Below, one piece after another: positions 59,274 to 64,000 of a stretch of DNA of 64,000 bases. A program made the position numbers and the translations under genes. The notes beneath the pieces are model-generated. The model was not told the origin of the DNA, searched no databases, and saw nothing but the letters and a program-made list of their open reading frames with translations. The first letter of the stretch is position 1. Every line of letters begins with the position of its first letter. The DNA lies in NCBI GenBank assembly GCA_016720075.1, contig JADJXW010000001.1, positions 310,001 to 374,000 on the forward strand, written 5' to 3'. Source of the stretch: Pseudomonadota bacterium. Lineage in GTDB: Bacteria; Pseudomonadota; Gammaproteobacteria; Steroidobacterales; Steroidobacteraceae.

Positions 59274-59308
59274 CGCCACAGAGGGCCCCAGGGGGCCAAG
59301 GGGTAGCG

Positions 59309-60013
59309 ATGGGTAATCTGAGCCTGGCCTCCGCGATGCTGTTCGAGCCTCGCAAGGCCTTCCTGGAGATCGATGCCAAGCCGCGCTGGGGGTTTCCTCT
59401 GCTCGTGGTCATTCTCACCACCGTGGCCATCGCCCTCTGGTACCGCTCGGTGGTGGACCTGGAATGGGTCACGGACCGGGCGATCCGCTCGAGCAGTTTC
59501 ACCGCGAACTTCTCCGAGGCCCAGATCGAGGAAGCGGTGAAGCGCTCCACCAGCAATCCAACGCTGGGCATGGTCACCACCGCGCTCGGAACGCCCATCG
59601 CCGTCGTGATCATGGGCCTGATCAGCGCGCTGTACCTGCTGCTGGCCGGCAAGATCACCGGCGTGAAGCGCAGCTTCGGGCAGTGGTTCTCCTTCACGTG
59701 GTGGGTTTCGCTGCCGGCAACGCTGCTGTCGCTGCTGGCGGCCGCGTTCGTGCTGCTGACCGCCACCACGGCCCAGATCGACCAGGCTGACCTGAAGCCG
59801 TTGTCGCTCAACGCGCTGTTGTTCCAGAAGACCTTCGACCAGTCCGGCTACACGCTGCTCAGCAACATCGATCTGATACAGATGTTCAGCCTGTACCTGT
59901 CGGTGGTGGGTGTGCGCACCTGGTCGGGCCGCTCCTGGCTGTTCAGTTCCGTCTTCGCACTGCTGCCATACGCTCTGGTCTATGGCATCTGGGCATTCAT
60001 TTCGCTGAGGTAG
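59309..60013 (+). CDS. Yip1-family integral membrane protein
   Basis: 234 residues from the ATG at 59309 with an AGGGG ribosome binding site. About five hydrophobic helices are present (roughly 27-45, 88-112, 128-150, 185-200 and 207-230). The start, MLFEPRKAFLEIDAKPRWGFPLLVV, matches the bacterial YIP1 domain pattern. It is the first gene of an operon with an HlyD-like adaptor and MacB-type ABC exporter, 2 bp upstream of the adaptor. Confidence 0.85.
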   Translation: MGNLSLASAMLFEPRKAFLEIDAKPRWGFPLLVVILTTVAIALWYRSVVDLEWVTDRAIRSSSFTANFSEAQIEEAVKRSTSNPTLGMVTTALGTPIAVVIMGLISALYLLLAGKITGVKRSFGQWFSFTWWVSLPATLLSLLAAAFVLLTATTAQIDQADLKPLSLNALLFQKTFDQSGYTLLSNIDLIQMFSLYLSVVGVRTWSGRSWLFSSVFALLPYALVYGIWAFISLR

Positions 60014-60015
60014 AC

Positions 60016-61227
60016 ATGTCCAAGGGCGGCAAGATCATCATCGTGGCGGCCATCGTGCTGGCGCTGGCGGGCGCGGTGGCGCTGAAGAAAATGCGCGGCG
60101 GCGACGTAAAGGAAGTGGAAATCCAGACCGTCGCCACGCATGTCATCACGCCCACCATCCTGGCCTCCGGCAGCCTCACCTACCAGACGGAGATCCGCAT
60201 GGTTTCCGAGGTGATGGGGCGCGTGAAGTCGCTGTACGTGAAGGAGGGCGACCTGGTGAAGCAGGGCGATGTGCTGCTGCGCCTTGATCCGGCCACCACC
60301 CAGGCGCAGGTCGATGCGCTGGAGGCGGGCCTGCGGCAGTCGAAGCTCGCCATCGACCGCCAGCGCGTGGCCTCCGACACGCTCGAGACGAAGTGGAAGC
60401 GCTACCAGCAGCTGCGCCAGTCCGGCGTCGTCGACGCCAACACCTACGACGACATCCGCTCGCAGAACGAGCAGTCGAAGGTCGAGCTCAACAGTTCCAT
60501 GCAGATGGCGCTGCAGACCGAGGCGCAGCTCAAGCAGGCGCGCGAGCAGTTGGCCAAGACCGTGCTGCAGGCGCCGATTTCCGGCCGCGTCACGCAGCTC
60601 ACCATCAAGGTTGGCGAAACCGCGGTGCCCAGCGTCACCAGCATCGCCGGCTCCGACCTGCTCACCATCGCCGACACCTCCAATCTCTATGCCGAAGTGA
60701 ACGTCAACGAAACCGACGTGGCGCGCGTGGTGCCTGGGCAGACCGCCAAGATCGTCCCGGCCGCGTTCTCCGAGCAGTCCTGGGAAGGCACGGTGGAAAC
60801 CGTGGCGGTCTCGCCGCGGCAGATCGCAGGCCAGGGCAAGAGCTATCCGGTGAAGATCCGCCTCAAGCCCAGCGCCACGCTGCAGTTCCACACGGGCATG
60901 AGCTGCCGGGCCGAGATCGCCACGCGCGGCACCAGCGCCGATGCGGTGGTGGCCGTGCCGGTCCAGGCCGTGAAATACGAGGAATCCACGGATCGCGACG
61001 CGCCGGCCAAGTCCAGCCTGTTTGTCGTGAAGGATGGCCGGGTCAAGCAGCGCACCGTCGAGACCGACATCGCCGACGACATGTACATCTCCGTCCAGAA
61101 GGGGCTGGCCGCCGGAGAACAGATCGTGGTGGGGCCGGCGCGCGTGCTGCGCTTCATGCGCGACGGCGAGCGCGTCAAGCCCGCGCCGGTCGTGGAGGAA
61201 GCCCCCGTCACGGTCAAGTCCCCTTGA
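60016..61227 (+). CDS. MacA/HlyD-type periplasmic adaptor protein
   Basis: 403 residues. An N-terminal anchor helix (about 7-23) is followed by the split lipoyl/barrel-sandwich domain (VMGRVKSLYVKEGDLVKQGD; TVLQAPISGRVTQLTIKVGE). An alpha-hairpin (about 98-175) and beta-barrel (YAEVNVNETDVARVVPGQ) come next, then a C-terminal membrane-proximal domain. It links the inner-membrane ABC exporter encoded next to an outer-membrane channel. Confidence 0.93.
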   Translation: MSKGGKIIIVAAIVLALAGAVALKKMRGGDVKEVEIQTVATHVITPTILASGSLTYQTEIRMVSEVMGRVKSLYVKEGDLVKQGDVLLRLDPATTQAQVDALEAGLRQSKLAIDRQRVASDTLETKWKRYQQLRQSGVVDANTYDDIRSQNEQSKVELNSSMQMALQTEAQLKQAREQLAKTVLQAPISGRVTQLTIKVGETAVPSVTSIAGSDLLTIADTSNLYAEVNVNETDVARVVPGQTAKIVPAAFSEQSWEGTVETVAVSPRQIAGQGKSYPVKIRLKPSATLQFHTGMSCRAEIATRGTSADAVVAVPVQAVKYEESTDRDAPAKSSLFVVKDGRVKQRTVETDIADDMYISVQKGLAAGEQIVVGPARVLRFMRDGERVKPAPVVEEAPVTVKSP

Positions 61228-61898
61228 TCGAGCTGATCGGCATCTCGAAGCGATACATGCTCGGCGGGGTCGAATACCCGGCGCTGAGCGATGTGTCGCT
61301 GTCCATCAAGCGCAATGATTTTCTTGCGCTCACGGGCGCTTCCGGCTCGGGCAAGTCCACGATGATGAACATCATCGGCTGCCTCGACTCACCCACCGAA
61401 GGGCGCTACACGCTCGATGGCGAGGAAGTGGCGGGCCTCGATGAAGACCAGCTTGCATCGGTGCGCAACCGCAAGATCGGCTTCGTCTTCCAGAATTTCT
61501 ACCTCATGCCACGCATGACGGCGCTCGACAATGTGGCGCAGCCCCTGATCTACCGTGGTATCGGTTTTGCGAAGTGGTGCGCACACGCCGAGGTGGCGCT
61601 GTAGCGCGTGGGGTTGGGAGACCGCATGCGCCATCGCCCGAATGAAATGTCCGGCGGCCAGCGGCAGCGCGTGGCCGTGGCCCGCGCGCTGGTCGGGCAT
61701 CCGGAGCTGCTGCTGGCCGATGAGCCCACCGGCAACCTCGACAGCCGCACCGCGCGGGAAATCATGGACCTGTTTTCCCAGTTGCATGCCGAAGGGCAGA
61801 CGGTGGTGGTCGTGACCCACGATCCGGGCATTGCCGCCTGCTGCAGGCGCCTGGTGCGCCTGCACGACGGGCGCATCGCGGAGGACCGCAATGTCTGA
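61224..61898 (+). pseudogene. MacB-type ABC exporter ATPase with an in-frame TAG stop
   Basis: Read from a TTG at 61224 that overlaps the adaptor stop. The ATPase has Walker A GASGSGKST and the Q-loop GFVFQNFYLMPRMTALDN, then meets TAG at 61602-61604 within what should be EVAL-x-RVGLGDR. The same frame continues to 61898 with signature MSGGQRQRVAVARAL, Walker B LLLADEPTGNLD and the His switch VVVTHDPG. Family members commonly carry Glu (GAG) here, so a single G-to-T change would explain it. If real, the exporter lacks an ATPase unless the stop is suppressed. Confidence 0.85.
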
Positions 61899-63165
61899 CG
61901 CTTCGCAGCCACTGCTGGAGGATGCCGGCGCCTCGCGCCGCCTGCTGTACGCGATCCAGGAATGCGTGCGTTCGGCGCTGTCGGCCATACAGCAACACAG
62001 GCTGCGCAGCTTCCTGACCATGCTGGGCATCATCATTGGCGTGGCCTCCGTGATCTGCGTCATCGCCATGGTGCAGGGCATGTCCAGCCGCATCTCGCAG
62101 CTGTTCGAGGGTCTGGGTTCCAGCGCGCTGACACTGCAGGCCGACACGTCGTTCGAGGACCGGCTGCGCGGCAAGGTCAACCGGCTGCGCCTCACCGACC
62201 TGGATGAACTGCGTTACCGGGTCGACGGCATTTCGCACATCACGCCCGCGGTGCCCGTATCCGCAGGGCAGGTGACGTGGGGGTCGCAGAGCGCCGGTGG
62301 CCAGGTTTTCGGCACTACCGAAAGCCTGCAGGAAGTGCAGCACATGTTTCCGCGCACCGGGCGGTTCATCACGCGCAGCGACGACGACAGCCGGCGCCGG
62401 GTGGTGGTGTTGGGCGACAAGATCCGCAAGGACCTGAAGATGCCCGAGAACCCGGAAGGTGAGTTCGTGCAGCTGGGCCGCGAGTGGTTCAAGGTGATCG
62501 GCGTGATGGAGCCGCGTGGCGAGGTGCTCGGGCAGAACCTGGACATGTTCATGCTGATGCCCTACCAGACGGCGCTGGCATTCAACAGCGCGGAGGCGCA
62601 GCCCAACATCCAGATCACCTTCACGGTCGATGACCCTGACCTTGTCGACAACGTGAAGCAGCGCGTGACCGCGCTCATCCGCCGCGCGCATGGCCTGAAG
62701 CAGGACGAGCCCAACGACTTCCAGGTGCAGGCGTCGGATTCCATCGCCAAGACCTTCGCGCAGATCACCAGCATGATCACGCTGGTGGTGGGCGGCATCG
62801 TCGGCATCTCGCTGCTGGTGGGCGGCATCGGCATCATGAACATCATGCTGGTGTCGGTCACCGAGCGGACGCGCGAGATCGGCATCGCCAAGGCGCTGGG
62901 GGCGCCGCGCCGGTTCATCCTGCTGCAGTTCCTGATCGAGGCCATGGTGCTGGCGGTGATCGGCGGCCTGATCGGCATGGTCTTCGGGTTCGCGCTGGCC
63001 TATGGCATAGCGGCTCTGATCCCCAATTTCCCGGCCCCGTCGGTGCCCTGGTGGGCCGTGGTGGGTTCGGCGCTGTTCTCGATGCTGATCGGCATGGTTT
63101 TCGGCATCCTGCCGGCCAGCAAGGCAGCCAATCTGGCGCCGATAGACGCCCTGCGCTACGAATAG
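61891..63165 (+). CDS. MacB-type ABC exporter permease
   Basis: 424 residues with the MacB fold: a first helix after RSALSAIQQHRLRSFLTMLGIIIGVASVI, a large periplasmic MacB_PCD domain (about 60-290) and three C-terminal helices in an FtsX domain (VGGIGIMNIMLVSVTERTRE; GLIGMVFGFALAYG). It lacks the fused ATPase of E. coli MacB, which is encoded by the preceding gene. It overlaps that gene by 8 bp. Cargo unknown; MacAB-like pumps export peptides, lipoproteins or antibiotics. Confidence 0.92.
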   Translation: MSDASQPLLEDAGASRRLLYAIQECVRSALSAIQQHRLRSFLTMLGIIIGVASVICVIAMVQGMSSRISQLFEGLGSSALTLQADTSFEDRLRGKVNRLRLTDLDELRYRVDGISHITPAVPVSAGQVTWGSQSAGGQVFGTTESLQEVQHMFPRTGRFITRSDDDSRRRVVVLGDKIRKDLKMPENPEGEFVQLGREWFKVIGVMEPRGEVLGQNLDMFMLMPYQTALAFNSAEAQPNIQITFTVDDPDLVDNVKQRVTALIRRAHGLKQDEPNDFQVQASDSIAKTFAQITSMITLVVGGIVGISLLVGGIGIMNIMLVSVTERTREIGIAKALGAPRRFILLQFLIEAMVLAVIGGLIGMVFGFALAYGIAALIPNFPAPSVPWWAVVGSALFSMLIGMVFGILPASKAANLAPIDALRYE

Positions 63166-63179
63166 TTCAGTTCGCGTTC

Positions 63180-63238
63180 AGCCCGCGCACCCCGTGGCGG
63201 CGATCCCGGCCGCGCAAGCTTCCCGGGGCGGGCGGGCT
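63180..63238. repeat. Large imperfect inverted repeat after the MacB permease gene
   Basis: AGCCCGC (63180-63186) and CCCCG (63190-63194) pair with CGGGG (63224-63228) and GCGGGCT (63232-63238), giving a long stem that encloses a GC-rich middle. No T-run follows, so it is not a standard terminator; rho-dependent or structural roles remain possible. Confidence 0.4.
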
Positions 63239-63276
63239 GTGCTGTAATTCCGCGCCCTACGATCCGCGGAAAATCC

Positions 63277-64000
63277 ATGCCGTTTCCTTCCTGTCTGCGA
63301 CGCCTCGCCGCCGCTCTGGTGCCGTGCCTGCTGGCCTGCGGCGCAACCAGCGAAGCCATGGCCCGCACCGAGGACGCGAACCTGATCGGGTTCGTGGCGC
63401 TGGCCACCACCACCGTCACCGACGCGCCCAGCGGCATCCGCGGCAACATGATCCGCGGCACCGACGGCAACTTCTATGTCGTCTCCTCGACCGGTGGCAC
63501 CGGCCGCGGCGTGATCGCGCGCATCGCGCCCGATGGCACGCTCTCCGTGGTGCATGCGATGGCCACCAACGAGGAGGGCTACAGCCCCTTCAGCGGCGTC
63601 ATCCAGGGCAGCGACGGCAACCTCTACGGCACGACATACCTCGGCGGCGCCGAGGGCGGCGGCGTGGTCTACAAGGTCGCGCTCGATGGCACCTACACCG
63701 TGCTGCGCAACCTGGGCCAGGACAAGACCGATGCGGTGCTGCCCTATGGCGGACTGCTGCAGGCGCCGGATGGCTATCTCTACGGCACCACGCTGCGCGG
63801 CGGCGCCAATGACCGCGGCACGGTGTTCCGGCTCTCGACCACGGGCAGCGAGTTTTCGATCCTGCACAGCTTCAACGGCCAGGACGGCGAGAATCCCGAA
63901 GGCGCGCTGATCGTCGGCGCCGACGGCAACCTGTACGGCACCACGCTGCAGGGCGGCAGCAGCAGTCGCGGCACCGTGTTCAGGATCACCACCAGCGGCA
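63277..64000 (+). CDS. GloVer-repeat protein, truncated by the window edge
   Basis: The first 241 residues of a longer exported protein. The signal ends LLACG, a possible lipobox (Cys21). The mature part is built of tandem repeats with the core DGNLYGTT, GG, and GTVFRLSTTG-like strands followed by a LHSFNGQDGENPEGALI-type link. This is the choice-of-anchor GloVer tandem repeat, predicted to form a beta-propeller. Function unknown. No stop codon within the window. Confidence 0.82.
   Translation, partial: MPFPSCLRRLAAALVPCLLACGATSEAMARTEDANLIGFVALATTTVTDAPSGIRGNMIRGTDGNFYVVSSTGGTGRGVIARIAPDGTLSVVHAMATNEEGYSPFSGVIQGSDGNLYGTTYLGGAEGGGVVYKVALDGTYTVLRNLGQDKTDAVLPYGGLLQAPDGYLYGTTLRGGANDRGTVFRLSTTGSEFSILHSFNGQDGENPEGALIVGADGNLYGTTLQGGSSSRGTVFRITTSG

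Noticed and set aside
63180..63238. Rho-independent terminator after the exporter operon
   Set aside because: The stem is large and imperfect and no T-run follows, so it is listed only as an inverted repeat.

Overview
The window is a dense, high-GC stretch of chromosome with no intergenic gap over about 300 bases; the longest, about 200 bp at 44454-44655, holds a promoter and operator candidate. Conserved gene order places it in Gammaproteobacteria. rpoH-ftsX-ftsE-ftsY/rsmD-coaD and mutM-rpmG-rpmB...radC/coaBC-dut...pyrE both match orders known from E. coli. A perfect CIRCE operator before rpoH, MSHA-type pilus genes and many exported or lipid-anchored proteins suggest an environmental free-living lineage near Xanthomonadales, Nevskiales or Steroidobacterales. 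That placement is inference; no rRNA gene is present. Layout: 1-4023 is housekeeping (rpoH start, ftsXEY, rsmD, coaD). 4020-9044 holds a frameshifted gamma-glutamyltranspeptidase, an orphan MASE1-like sensor kinase and an ankyrin protein. 9103-12969 is a tight four-gene operon: two paralogous p-cresol methylhydroxylase/vanillyl-alcohol-oxidase-type flavoproteins flanking a c-type cytochrome and an unknown Tat-exported protein. 12951-28601 (minus strand) reads as one 15-gene operon for an MSHA-like type IV pilus or secretion machine. It starts with a histidine kinase, a response regulator and an HD-GYP protein, passes through a STAS-MshEN-GspE fusion ATPase, GspF, five prepilin-like genes and PilMNO/MshK-like subunits, and ends at the secretin. 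One prepilin-like protein carries a six-bladed Kelch propeller apparently inserted inside a DNRLRE domain. 28726-38393 is DNA repair (AlkA-like, MutM), ribosomal proteins L33 and L28, an inserted vapBC toxin-antitoxin pair, radC, coaBC, dut, a PQQ-type sugar dehydrogenase, two related envelope proteins and pyrE. 38448-47246 carries an AmpG-like transporter, a Rieske protein, a DUF6152 gene with two tandem paralogues of unknown function, marC, a 35-residue membrane peptide, trmB and uup. 47346-55293 carries motAB, a rhomboid protease, a DUF2946 and ZnuD-like receptor pair, and a lipoprotein sulfatase followed by its own exported formylglycine-generating enzyme. 55298-64000 carries a thioesterase, a GNAT enzyme, tRNA-Gly(CCC), a short CDF transporter, an SDR, an ECF sigma factor with a putative anti-sigma, a Yip1-MacAB-like export operon and a truncated GloVer-repeat protein. 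Cross-cutting observations: at least eight genes, mostly at the head of a transcription unit, have a -10-like TAnnnT hexamer exactly 7 nt before the ATG, a signature of leaderless mRNA. Three genes (ggt, one prepilin, the MacB-type ATPase) are interrupted; this could be real decay or sequence error.
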